DNA from: an uncultured Methanomethylovorans sp. | GTDB taxonomy: Archaea; Halobacteriota; Methanosarcinia; Methanosarcinales; Methanosarcinaceae | Assembly: GCA_937968035.1 (NCBI GenBank) | Contig: CALBTS010000511.1 | Span: 1 to 16,958 of the forward strand | Direction of reading: 5' to 3' | DNA: 16,958 nucleotides | Shown here: positions 7,846 to 16,912 of the stretch, one piece after another | Layout of the letters: the number at the start of each line of letters is the position of its first letter | How positions within the stretch are numbered: position 1 is the first letter of the stretch | The notes under the pieces: generated by a model | The model's input: the letters and a program-made list of their open reading frames with translations, nothing else | What the model was told of the DNA's origin: nothing | Database searches by the model: none | Translations under genes and position numbers: made by a program

Positions 7846-10800
7846 ATGGCTTTTTTGAATATTGCGAACTATAAAGAAAGCTGGTTAGATTTCAGCGATC
7901 TTATTTTATTTCCAACAGGACGTTTGGAAATAGATCAGAATATTCTAATGTTGGCTGAAGGTTCAGGTGATATCGAAATGCCATCTGTCCCCTTTGTGTT
8001 AACATTGACTCAAGGATTAACAGTCTTTGATCTGAGAAATGCAGAACGAGTACTATGTTATCAACAGGATCCAGAAGCTGAAGGTAACAATGATTTATTT
8101 GCCATCTGTCGAGATTGGGATAATTATTATGTATATGCTGGTCCTGAGGGAACAATAACCGAAGAAGCAATAGTTGGAGCGACAGAAATTAAAACAGACA
8201 TTGTTGATCCTATTTCTACTTATTGGTATTTTCGTCTTGATCGAGATGCTCAGATTTATCGTGTTGTTGAAGTAAATGGTGATACCTTGACTTTTGAACC
8301 ACCTTTACAACAGGTCGCAAATATTGGATCAACTATCAGAATTGTGGCGAAACATTGGGATAATAACACTGGTGAACCTATTTCAGCGGCTCGACCACAT
8401 GTTCAAGGAGAAAAAGCCTTATTATTACTAGGATATCAAAACGTAGAAGAATTACAAGATGCAATTACTTTAATGCAGGATTATCAACAACCTGATGATT
8501 TATATCTTGATACTCTAACTTTGACTAATCAGATAACTGTTGGAAATAAGAAAACAGGATTTGCTGATGCTCCCGGAATGGTAAAATTTACAGGAGGAAG
8601 TTTCCTTGGATATACAGGATCAGAATGGATTGACCTTGGAGCCGCAGGTGGTGGGGCAGGGTGGACACCTCCTTCGGGAGCTAATAATGGAGATATTCTT
8701 TATTATATTGATGGAAGTATTCCGACTTTAGGAGCAACTAATGCTTTATCTGTTTCTTTAGAAAGCACTATTTTACGTTCAGGTACAAACGAGTTACTAT
8801 TAGATTATGATTCAGAATTTATAGTCTCAGAGTCTATTATAGATGCTGGTGGGTTTTTAAGTGAAAATTTGAACTTAGTGAATATAGACTATGTACGTCA
8901 AGGTATAAATATTTTTCGTTTAGAAGACGAAGAACCTATAAATGTACTAGCATCTGTAGCAGAAGTAAATATTGAGGGCGAAGATGTCGAAATAATTTTA
9001 GATGGGTTAATGATTGCTGGTTCAATTCTTTTAATTACTGGAAATAAAACAATTATTTATGCTCAAGATGAAGCCTCTTTAGGTGAAGGAAATATAGAAG
9101 AAGCAGGTTACTTATTTTTACATAGTACTTATCAAATTAGTATAAATAATATGTTAATTATCGATAATTTCAATGATCAAATTTTTCTTAACGTGGAAAC
9201 ATTTTTCTCTGCACCTACTAATTTTGGCGCACCTTTACTTATTAATTCAAATATGGTTTTTGAAGCTCAAAGCAGCTATCCTGATACTATTCCCGGAACA
9301 ATTGTATACCATGAATCACATGGTTTAATGGCTTATATTGGTGGAGTATGGCGAAATTTAACAGGAGATATTTTAACTTTTGCCGCACCGGGAACTCCTT
9401 GGAGTACTATTTATTTTGATCCGGATGAAGATGAGTGGCTTCCTAGTAGTGAAATTTTAGTTAGAGAAGATTTAAAGACAGTACAATTTGCTCATTCGAT
9501 TGTAATAGGTGAAAAACATCCTGATACTCCATTACAAGCAGGAATGATTGAGTATGTAAATAACGACATTCAAGGTATACTTCGACATGGGGATCACTTT
9601 GTAAGAGTATCCTTAACTAATTTGATTCCGGAACAAAGATTACCTTCAAATAGCGTTGCTGGTGCTTTGATGTTTGCTGATCCTACTATTCCCGGATGGG
9701 ATACGACCGGAGCATATTTAACTTGGGATCCTTTAAACACTCGTTTACTTACTGGCGAAATCAAAATAGGTTATGACTCAGGACTAAAAGGTACAATTAA
9801 ATGGGATGAAGATTCTCAACAGTTACTATGGAATAATGGGGTTTCATGGAATGCGTGGCCTATTTCTTCTGATATTCCTACTCCTACTTCTTTGGGCGCT
9901 TTTCTAATAGTTACTGGAGATCCGGGCGAATATGTTTGGACACAATATACTGGATGCCATATTGAAGCAGATGCTTTTGTAACAACTACAATAAAAGCAC
10001 AGACTCTTGAATTATCTGCAATGGGGAACACTATTATTTTTGACGCTGGACAAGGGTACATAGACACACCAGAGTTAAGAACTAATAGCATAATTATTAA
10101 TGAGGGCGGAAGCATTATTTTAACACAATTAGGTAGCTATATAGATGCAAGAGAAGCATATATCAATACTTTACACGTAACTAATTTAGATTTTTCAGGT
10201 TACGAAGGTACACTATTTAAAGTAGAAAAATTACACTTTCAAGCAACAGATGGAATGTTATTTACTCTAGAGTCACATGAAAACTATATTACTTTTACAA
10301 CGAATGAAGTCTTTGAGCGTTTTCGTTTAGAAGAAGTTTTACCTACAGCAATAGTGGGACAAATAAATAAGGTAGGAGGATACGCTATTGGAGATACTGA
10401 ATTAACAGTAACTGGATTTAGTGTTATTCTTCAAGGGAATAGACAAGTAAAAATAGGTAACTTCTGGTATAAAATGGAGGGGGCAAGTGGTATTCCTACT
10501 ACCCAAATTATCTTAAGTGAAGGTTTAAAAGAAAGTATAGATAATGAAATAGATGTTGAAATATACGGTAATCAATTTTTAATAACACTTAATGGTCAGC
10601 TAGTACTTACTGATGATTTAACCGTGACACGTTTAGGAAAATTTGATCACACTATTCAAATAGGTAATGAGTTATCTGGTGTAGCAGATGCAGCTGGAAT
10701 GATAAGATATAATGGAGATTTTCAAGGTTGTGTAGAATCCAATGGAATGTTGGTTTGGCAATCTTTTACATTATCGTTAGCTGATGGTACCTTTGATACC

Positions 10801-13800
10801 CCATATGGTAGTAGTCTTTGGTGGGATGGAACACAATGGACTCGAAATAATGCCTTTAGAATGACCGCAACAGGAGTACTTAATCTCCAAGCTAATGACA
10901 CTGCGGCGGCTGTTCCGGGATCAATAAGGTATAACGATTCTACAGGTCATTTTGAAGCGTGTACTACGCTAGGTGTTTGGGGACAAATGACTGGGGCATT
11001 TGAAGGACCAGCTATTCCGCCGGGTACGATAGAAGGATCAACATTACGATGGAATGGGATTTCTGATTGGGTAGAAAATCCATATTTATGGAGCGATGGA
11101 ATTAAAACCAAAGTTACCTTATTAGAACTTGAACCGTATGAGAATTTTTATGATTCAGGGCGCGTAAATAGATTAGGTGGCTATCAAATAAACGATTCCA
11201 TCATTATTGTGGATTCTTTTCAGACGATTCCGGCGCTTGGTGATATCTTACGTTTTCAAGGCGATGAAACTGATTATGAAATAGTAGATATTAATTATCA
11301 AAATGATGAATTGCATAGTATAGAAATTGATCCGCCTCTTACTCAATCAATTAGTGATCGAACTATTATCACTATTCAAGGAATACTTCCTCGACCTATT
11401 GCCCAAGGTGGACAAGTTAGATACAATCAAAATGATTATGAGGGATTTATTGAAGGAATAGGTTGGGCTTCTTTTACAGGTCACCGTAGTATTTTACCAA
11501 CAAGAGACGGTGATCCTTATCTCCGTGAAGGTCAACTTTTATTTTTTGGAGGTTTAGGTTGGTGGGCTTATCATCATCTGTATGTGCAACAAGATCAAGT
11601 AAGTATAAATGTTGGACTGGTAGTACACGGTGGTATTGAAACTTATGAAGAATTAAAAGCCGAATTAATAATTTTAGGAACTGGGCAACCATATATGGTT
11701 GATCCTGATTCTGGCTTATTACCTTCTGAAGCTGTTGATCGTCGTCCACCGATGATCCCCGGAACCATTTTCTATCATCCTGATCGCGGTAGATTAATGG
11801 GATGTGTTGTTCCTTTTGCTATGGAAGAAGATGACACTCCTGCATGGGTAGATATAGTTTCTCCGATTTTAGTTTCTGAACCTCTATATAATGGTCAAAC
11901 ACTAAGGTATGAGGATGGTTGGTGGAAGAACACCGAAGTTCTTATGCTGAATCCGGATAATAGTACAATTAATCCTGACGGTGAAGCATTATTGTTTACA
12001 ACGATGCAGCATTTTATTCTCCGTGGGAATCTTGAAAACAATGAAGGGTGGTTTTTCCGAACAGAGGAAGATGATGTAGGGACAGGTGGTGGAACAGATC
12101 TTTTTGAAACTTTATCTATTGGTTATGAATCTGCTTGGGGAACTTTATCTTTACTTCAATTACGTACATCTAGCGAACAAGGTTCAGTTAGTGGGTTACT
12201 CCTTCAGACGCAAATTGTTTATGGTCATTGTTTAGCTCTTGGGTACAATACAGGTGGAGCATGGGGTGGGGAAGATATCCCTGATCCCTTTACTGGAATT
12301 TCTGAAATATTGTTGGTAAAAGGCGACGGATTAATTGATGGTGAATTAAAAGTCAATGACGCAGGATTTTTTGAATCTACATTAATGGTTAAAGAGAATC
12401 TCACTGTTCTTAATGGTGGAATATATATTGAACAAGGAGATTTGGTTCTTGGTTATGGGGATGTGGAAACTTATCGTTTAGTTTGTGAGACTGAAGGTCT
12501 TTTTGGGACATTTATCCGGGTAGGATTTGTCAGTGGCGGGAATATTCCAATTGGTTCTATTCGTTACTCTACGCCTGAAAATATTGCTCGCGGAGATTGG
12601 GAAGGATGGGATGGCGAGCAATGGGTATCTTTTACTGCAGGATTTCATGGTCAAGCAATTTGGGGAGATACTGAACATGGGCAACTAACATGGTACGATA
12701 GTACTTATCTTGGTGGAAAATGGAAAGCAACAGAATGTGATACTTTTGCAAATGGCAGTGTACTATCATGGGTAAATACATATGATCCTGAAGGCGAAAG
12801 TATCTATTCAGGCACCGTTTATATTAAAGAAGGTGCTATACTAGGTATGCTGCCAATAGAAATATTCTCGACAATACAGGCAGGAGATTATATAGAAATA
12901 GAAGGACATAGTGCCCCTTATCAAATTCTTTGGAAAGGAACTATGGTTTTTCTTGTAGCCGAAGTAACTGTTATTACTGTTGATCGAGATTTTGAAGATG
13001 AAGATGGTTCCTTTAATTGTATTGTTCGCAGGGTACGAAATACAGGATACTGGAATCCTTCTTTAGCATTACGCGCAACTGGCACTACGGTAACTATTGA
13101 AGGTGTGTTAGTACTAACTGATTATGATAGAAAAATACATCCGTCTCCAGAACTAGGACAGCTTAGATTTTACGAAGACGCCTTTGAAGGTTATACTTCA
13201 GAAGGTTGGAAGTCATTAATGGTAGGTCCAGAGTTGTCTTTTACTGCTGGAGCCGATTATACCCTAGCATATTGGGAAAGTGAAGAGTTAAAGGGTACTG
13301 AAGTTATAGTTTTTGAAGATCATAAAGTCAAAATACGCGAGGAATTAAATACTCACAAGCTAAGTACTACGGGTGTACAATTTACGATGGCACCTTGGAC
13401 CCCTAAAGATGATAATTTAGGTGCCCAATGGTATTACGATAATAAATTATATGTTTTATGTCCTGTAACCAATTTAATAAGTTATTTATATATTTATAAT
13501 TTAGAAACAGGCGAAGTTGTACTTGATGATGATGCTGTTCCTAATACTACTAGTGGTGGTGCTTTTGCAGGCATACCTTATGGTGGATGTATAGGGTCAG
13601 ATATCTATATTATTGGACCTGTAGATGGCTATAAGAGGGCTATAAGTGGTGGATCGTGGACAGCTATAACTACTCCTTCAGTTAATTTCAGTGAGTATGG
13701 TGGCGTAAATCAAGAAGATGGTTATTTATTAGTTAATAGTTATAACAAAATAGCTACATTTAATGGAGCTACTTGGACAGATTTATATGCAGGTGTTTTT

Positions 13801-14526
13801 GCCGCTTCAGGAGGCATGATAAAATATAATGGTGCATATTATTGGTTAACCAATGGTGATATACTTTATAAAACAGAAGATAATTTTACTAATTTAATAT
13901 TTGTTGCCGAAAATATATCTAACTTAGAATTAAGTTACCATGTTTGTCTTTTTGAGTTAAACAATGTCTTTTATCTTTTAGGCGGTGTTTATTCTGGAAC
14001 ACCACAAACACCTATGCCTGTAGTTATGAAGTCATTGAATCAAGGAGAAACATGGTCAGAGATTTCAGAACTTACCTCTTATGAGAAATCAATTTTTGGA
14101 GAAACACAATACTTTGGTAAAAATACTATAGCTTTTAAACATGGTGACTATTTATATATTAGTATTCATGGATTAGTGGATATTGCTTCTGATGCTACAG
14201 AAGGACCATCAAGATTAATTCGTACAAAAGATATGATTCATTTTGAATATGTAAGTTTTTCAACTGTTGGAATACGTGAACATACTAAACGTGGATTACA
14301 AATATATACTCCTGAAACGGCACTTAATTTAGACAAAAATGGAGTATCTACTGATTCACCAGTTATTTTGTCTGATTTATCTGTGAATGATGTCATAAGT
14401 ATACCTGTAAAAGCCGATACAGGTGATCCTGCTGGCATAAGACAAGGACAAATAGTAATGAACGCTAATGATAAAAATATCAAGGTATATGATGGCGCAG
14501 TGTGGCGAACAATTGTTTCTTGGTAA
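7846..14526 (+). CDS. Giant modular tail fibre / tail-tip protein with C-terminal propeller
   Basis: A 2226-residue protein from ATG 7846 behind GAGGG (7834-7838). Residues 1 to about 237 form a distinct N-terminal domain, presumably the tail-attachment end. Residues about 238-1795 hold ten two-part beta modules: part A resembles the common fibre motif 'PGxIRYN...FEGY...W.sl' (e.g. AVPGSIRYNDSTGHFEA, IPGTIFYHPDRGRLMG), and part B has a shorter 'G.tLrw....W' pattern (e.g. GSTLRWNGISDWVEN). Four copies of another small beta domain are interspersed. Residues about 1846-2141 are a predicted beta-propeller with Asp-box-like loops, and a final A module (QGQIVMNANDKNIKVYDGA) ends at residue 2226. 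No signal peptide, membrane segment or peptidase motif is seen. The position after the tape measure gene is where Dit, Tal and receptor-binding genes usually lie, so a role in host recognition at the tail tip is likely but inferred. The call could equally be a central fibre or side fibre. Confidence 0.8.
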   Translation: MAFLNIANYKESWLDFSDLILFPTGRLEIDQNILMLAEGSGDIEMPSVPFVLTLTQGLTVFDLRNAERVLCYQQDPEAEGNNDLFAICRDWDNYYVYAGPEGTITEEAIVGATEIKTDIVDPISTYWYFRLDRDAQIYRVVEVNGDTLTFEPPLQQVANIGSTIRIVAKHWDNNTGEPISAARPHVQGEKALLLLGYQNVEELQDAITLMQDYQQPDDLYLDTLTLTNQITVGNKKTGFADAPGMVKFTGGSFLGYTGSEWIDLGAAGGGAGWTPPSGANNGDILYYIDGSIPTLGATNALSVSLESTILRSGTNELLLDYDSEFIVSESIIDAGGFLSENLNLVNIDYVRQGINIFRLEDEEPINVLASVAEVNIEGEDVEIILDGLMIAGSILLITGNKTIIYAQDEASLGEGNIEEAGYLFLHSTYQISINNMLIIDNFNDQIFLNVETFFSAPTNFGAPLLINSNMVFEAQSSYPDTIPGTIVYHESHGLMAYIGGVWRNLTGDILTFAAPGTPWSTIYFDPDEDEWLPSSEILVREDLKTVQFAHSIVIGEKHPDTPLQAGMIEYVNNDIQGILRHGDHFVRVSLTNLIPEQRLPSNSVAGALMFADPTIPGWDTTGAYLTWDPLNTRLLTGEIKIGYDSGLKGTIKWDEDSQQLLWNNGVSWNAWPISSDIPTPTSLGAFLIVTGDPGEYVWTQYTGCHIEADAFVTTTIKAQTLELSAMGNTIIFDAGQGYIDTPELRTNSIIINEGGSIILTQLGSYIDAREAYINTLHVTNLDFSGYEGTLFKVEKLHFQATDGMLFTLESHENYITFTTNEVFERFRLEEVLPTAIVGQINKVGGYAIGDTELTVTGFSVILQGNRQVKIGNFWYKMEGASGIPTTQIILSEGLKESIDNEIDVEIYGNQFLITLNGQLVLTDDLTVTRLGKFDHTIQIGNELSGVADAAGMIRYNGDFQGCVESNGMLVWQSFTLSLADGTFDTPYGSSLWWDGTQWTRNNAFRMTATGVLNLQANDTAAAVPGSIRYNDSTGHFEACTTLGVWGQMTGAFEGPAIPPGTIEGSTLRWNGISDWVENPYLWSDGIKTKVTLLELEPYENFYDSGRVNRLGGYQINDSIIIVDSFQTIPALGDILRFQGDETDYEIVDINYQNDELHSIEIDPPLTQSISDRTIITIQGILPRPIAQGGQVRYNQNDYEGFIEGIGWASFTGHRSILPTRDGDPYLREGQLLFFGGLGWWAYHHLYVQQDQVSINVGLVVHGGIETYEELKAELIILGTGQPYMVDPDSGLLPSEAVDRRPPMIPGTIFYHPDRGRLMGCVVPFAMEEDDTPAWVDIVSPILVSEPLYNGQTLRYEDGWWKNTEVLMLNPDNSTINPDGEALLFTTMQHFILRGNLENNEGWFFRTEEDDVGTGGGTDLFETLSIGYESAWGTLSLLQLRTSSEQGSVSGLLLQTQIVYGHCLALGYNTGGAWGGEDIPDPFTGISEILLVKGDGLIDGELKVNDAGFFESTLMVKENLTVLNGGIYIEQGDLVLGYGDVETYRLVCETEGLFGTFIRVGFVSGGNIPIGSIRYSTPENIARGDWEGWDGEQWVSFTAGFHGQAIWGDTEHGQLTWYDSTYLGGKWKATECDTFANGSVLSWVNTYDPEGESIYSGTVYIKEGAILGMLPIEIFSTIQAGDYIEIEGHSAPYQILWKGTMVFLVAEVTVITVDRDFEDEDGSFNCIVRRVRNTGYWNPSLALRATGTTVTIEGVLVLTDYDRKIHPSPELGQLRFYEDAFEGYTSEGWKSLMVGPELSFTAGADYTLAYWESEELKGTEVIVFEDHKVKIREELNTHKLSTTGVQFTMAPWTPKDDNLGAQWYYDNKLYVLCPVTNLISYLYIYNLETGEVVLDDDAVPNTTSGGAFAGIPYGGCIGSDIYIIGPVDGYKRAISGGSWTAITTPSVNFSEYGGVNQEDGYLLVNSYNKIATFNGATWTDLYAGVFAASGGMIKYNGAYYWLTNGDILYKTEDNFTNLIFVAENISNLELSYHVCLFELNNVFYLLGGVYSGTPQTPMPVVMKSLNQGETWSEISELTSYEKSIFGETQYFGKNTIAFKHGDYLYISIHGLVDIASDATEGPSRLIRTKDMIHFEYVSFSTVGIREHTKRGLQIYTPETALNLDKNGVSTDSPVILSDLSVNDVISIPVKADTGDPAGIRQGQIVMNANDKNIKVYDGAVWRTIVSW
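8558..13230 (+). repeat. Ten two-part (A-B) beta modules in the fibre protein
   Basis: A motifs begin near 8558, 9277, 9517, 9772, 10678, 10895, 11392, 11740, 12532 and 13138; an eleventh, A-only copy begins near 14416. The A core is a Gly, then hydrophobic-x-[RKEV]-[YFW], an acidic or polar turn, then a Trp with hydrophobic residues and often Thr-Gly. Examples: AAGMIRYNGDFQG, QGGQVRYNQNDYEG, ELGQLRFYEDAFEG. Each A is followed by a linker and B, with a Trp- or Tyr-rich hairpin such as SLWWDGTQWTRNN, QTLRYEDGWWKN, QLTWYDSTYLGGKW. The modules are highly diverged in DNA, so this is an old expansion. Confidence 0.75.
13381..14268 (+). other. Predicted beta-propeller domain (Asp-box-like) within the fibre protein
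   Basis: Residues about 1846-2141. Six repeating beta segments of roughly 40-60 residues can be traced, with aromatic-hydrophobic strands such as NKLYVLCPV, SDIYIIGPV, GYLLVNSYN, GAYYWLTNG, NVFYLLGGV and DYLYISIHG. Three blades carry Asp-box-like turns: SLNQGETW at 2063-2070 is close to the sialidase/BNR S-x-D-x-G-x-T-W pattern, and YKTEDNFTNLIF and IRTKDMIHFEY look like degenerate versions. No sialidase catalytic arginine triad could be assigned, so binding rather than catalysis is the cautious reading. Confidence 0.6.
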
Positions 14527-14528
14527 GA

Positions 14529-14533
14529 AAGGA
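14529..14533 (+). promoter_or_regulatory. Ribosome binding site choosing the 14540 start
   Basis: AAGGA sits 6 nt before ATG 14540, just after the fibre gene stop (TAA 14524-14526). The frame is open back to ATG 14468 inside the fibre gene, but that one lacks a ribosome site and its peptide would be read out of frame from fibre sequence. Confidence 0.85.
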
Positions 14534-14539
14534 CAACTT

Positions 14540-14887
14540 ATGAAAAAGTATGGTTTTATTGGCGCTGTACCTGCCTCGGCAGAAGAATGGTCTGAGATTT
14601 TTATTCAATTAACCTCGGAACAAATGCTGCAGCGTATTAATAATCTATCAGATTCTTTACGTACTTTACGTAGAGAAGTAGTAGCAACTATGCAAGCAAA
14701 TCAACGTATTTCACGTAGTACAAGAAATTACGGGGTAGGATGGCAAGATAGTTTGGGGCAAGATATTTCCGGTATTTCTGGGCACCAGACAATTAATCCC
14801 GGCGGAGAAGATTATGGTCAGACACCTAATCTACGTGATACGGCAGAAGATTTTTGGACTCTAGTAGGCAATGTTGGATCAAATTAA
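14540..14887 (+). CDS. Small helical tail-region protein, unknown function
   Basis: A 115-residue protein starting MKKYGFIGAVPASAEEWSEI. I do not recognise it. Residues about 14-60 look like a long amphipathic helix, possibly a coiled coil (SEQMLQRINNLSDSLRTLRR). The rest is Gly, Asn and Gln rich and probably extended or disordered (NYGVGWQDSLGQDISGISGH), ending in a short aromatic helix (DTAEDFWTLVG). There is no membrane segment or catalytic motif. It follows the fibre gene by 13 nt and overlaps the next start by 17 nt, so it is probably made together with them. A small connector, trimerisation helper or chaperone for the fibre is a reasonable guess from position only. Confidence 0.7.
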   Translation: MKKYGFIGAVPASAEEWSEIFIQLTSEQMLQRINNLSDSLRTLRREVVATMQANQRISRSTRNYGVGWQDSLGQDISGISGHQTINPGGEDYGQTPNLRDTAEDFWTLVGNVGSN

Positions 14888-16346
14888 ACAAGATATAGCC
14901 TCTGAATTAAACAATATAGAACAAGAAATTTATGATTTCTTGGCCGATAGAACTTTGTTGTTTTTACCAATCACTGAAACTCCTTCATGGTACCCAGATA
15001 TGGAATATACGGGAGTAACACCAGCTATTTTTTATGATGTAAGTCAAAATATATATTATGGAACATATGGCCCCAGAAATAGTCTCGGAAAAAGAGAATA
15101 CCCTGTACGCATGTGGATGGGACAATTAGATGGGAGTCAACCAGAAGAATACTATACTACAACTCAACTAGCTGAATATATTCCAATATTGGAGAGAATA
15201 AGTGACACCGAATATAGGGTACCTTTGAACACTCTTACTTTACTACCTGAAACACCGCCTTTTTATCTTTATTTTATAGCGACCGATGGAAATGGAGATT
15301 TAAGAATTACGGCAATTTCAGACGAATATAAGAAAGTCAAAGTAACAGCGATGACTCAATCCGAAAATGACTTAGTGCTTACTATCTCTCCCGGAATTAT
15401 CTTTGTTCCAGAAGACGAACTTTTTTATTACTTTGGGTTTTATAATAGACCAGTCGACAAATATATAGATCAACGTTTATTTATTTTCTTAGAAGATATG
15501 ACCTATGAAAATATTGTGATTATAGACTCAACGAATATAGTAGCCACTGAAGGCGATAATATTATTTATGTCGACTTTTTGGCTGGAGAGGAATGGGAAA
15601 ACTTTACTTCTGTACCTTATGAAATATTATTTATGGTAAGATCAGAACAAGGCGAAATATTGAAGACATATCGTCGAACAATTAATAAAATAGTTCAATC
15701 TTCAACTTGGCAACAAATAAAATATATAGATGACGTAAGAAGTCCAGAGGAAACGCCTCAAGGTATATTAGAATCAGGAGAATTACCTCCAATATTGGAC
15801 GATCCTCCAGAATTGAATATTGAGACGATTGAAACATGGAAAAGATATAAGATATATTTTACACCTTCTTTACCTAATATTTCACTAGATATGACTATCC
15901 ATAAATACGAGGAAACAATAGAACCAACTAAAGATATTACAGATGAAGAATTATCGGTACCTTTACCTTCATTACTTTGGTCCTTACGTCCTTTGACTTT
16001 TCATTCTATTGAACCCTTAGCTCCAGCAGTATACGCGAATGTATATCATTGGAATTGGGGATACCCGTTACCTTATCCGGAAAGAACATGGGTCGATGAT
16101 TGTACAGAACCAGTACGTAAAGGATATGAAACACCTAGAGAATTTGAACAAAGTTATCTTAATTATGATGATTTATATAATCAATGGCATATAGGAACAA
16201 ATAGTAGTTTTCCTATCTGCCGAAATTTCATTGATTCAGAATTAGTTAAAGAATGTTTAATTCAAATAAATTATAGATGGTTTTTCAAATGTTTATCTTT
16301 GAATAATAAAGCAGTGGCTTTTCACATTCATTATAAGGAGTGGTGA
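14871..16346 (+). CDS. Tail-tip or fibre-associated protein, unknown function
   Basis: A 491-residue protein from ATG 14871, inside the last 17 nt of the preceding gene. The Shine-Dalgarno is weak (AGTAGG), so translation is likely coupled to the upstream gene. I do not recognise the family. Residues 1 to about 25 form a probable coiled coil (LDQIKQDIASELNNIEQEIY). The body is rich in Tyr, Thr, Glu and Pro with alternating hydrophobic strands, such as NDLVLTISPGIIFVPEDELF and DQRLFIFLEDMTYENIVI, suggesting beta-sandwich domains, followed by a Pro-rich acidic linker (ESGELPPILDDPPEL) near residues 303-320. The C-terminal 100 residues are Trp/Tyr rich with several Cys (WVDDCTEP, FPICRNF, LVKECLIQ, FFKCLSL). 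There is no signal peptide. Its location and beta-rich make-up fit a structural protein near the fibre; no enzymatic role is suggested. Confidence 0.7.
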   Translation: MLDQIKQDIASELNNIEQEIYDFLADRTLLFLPITETPSWYPDMEYTGVTPAIFYDVSQNIYYGTYGPRNSLGKREYPVRMWMGQLDGSQPEEYYTTTQLAEYIPILERISDTEYRVPLNTLTLLPETPPFYLYFIATDGNGDLRITAISDEYKKVKVTAMTQSENDLVLTISPGIIFVPEDELFYYFGFYNRPVDKYIDQRLFIFLEDMTYENIVIIDSTNIVATEGDNIIYVDFLAGEEWENFTSVPYEILFMVRSEQGEILKTYRRTINKIVQSSTWQQIKYIDDVRSPEETPQGILESGELPPILDDPPELNIETIETWKRYKIYFTPSLPNISLDMTIHKYEETIEPTKDITDEELSVPLPSLLWSLRPLTFHSIEPLAPAVYANVYHWNWGYPLPYPERTWVDDCTEPVRKGYETPREFEQSYLNYDDLYNQWHIGTNSSFPICRNFIDSELVKECLIQINYRWFFKCLSLNNKAVAFHIHYKEW

Positions 16347-16348
16347 CT

Positions 16349-16912
16349 ATGATAGCCGAAGAACAATACTATCATTATTCTCAAGAACTTGGCGAAGTTA
16401 TTGAAGAAATTCAAGAATTAAATGAGCTTGTAGAAACTTTGAAATCTTTGAAAAGCGCAAATATGTATGAAGTAGAGAATAGACAAGCATTAAGAACATT
16501 AAATGTAGACCCACCAGCCGTAGCTTATTGTCGCGCTGATGGTAATTATTACTTTAAGTACAGTGACTTAGGTGCGCTGAAAAATACTCCTTATTTCAGC
16601 GGTATTGGTGATGGGTGGCACAACATGGACGCGCCAAGTCCACAATTTGATCGTCTTATTCATATAGTAACAACTCAATGGCTAAATGGGATCAATTTGG
16701 ACTATTTTCCTGATTTCATAGAAGTTCAACAATCTGCGAGAGATTTGGATGAATTACAAGGAATTTTTGGCACAAGATACGGGCCACCTAGTTCAGAATA
16801 TAATACTGAAATATCCCTCATGAAACCGGGAGAATTTATTTACAGATCACAATACTATCAAGGACGAATCGGGAGCAATAAAGGAATAGGATCACAAGTT
16901 ATTTCTTTACTT
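16349..16912 (+). CDS. Unknown tail-region protein, 3' end lost at contig end
   Basis: ATG 16349 follows AAGGAG (16335-16340) at 8-nt spacing and starts 2 nt after the previous stop. The frame is open for 188 codons to the adapter junction at 16912, with no stop, so the gene is truncated. Residues about 10-38 look like a coiled coil (QELGEVIEEIQELNELVETL). The following part is mixed and aromatic-rich (AYCRADGNYYFKYSDLGALK, GIGDGWHNMDAPSPQFDRLI, PGEFIYRSQYYQG). I do not recognise the family. Arrangement and codon use match the preceding genes, so it is likely another tail-tip component. If translated onward into the adapter it yields the artefact RSEEHTSELQSP. Confidence 0.75.

Noticed and set aside
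13381..14268. Propeller as an active sialidase
   Set aside because: Asp-box-like turns are structural; I could not place the catalytic arginines, Asp and Tyr/Glu pair, so no enzymatic call is made.
14468..14539. Upstream extension of the 115-residue gene into the fibre gene
   Set aside because: It would be read out of frame from fibre coding sequence; AAGGA at 14529-14533 marks ATG 14540.
44..16912. CRISPR array, tRNA, insertion sequence, integrase, defence genes or lysis genes
   Set aside because: No direct-repeat/spacer pattern, cloverleaf, terminal inverted repeats or matching protein motifs were seen; almost every base is taken up by tail genes.
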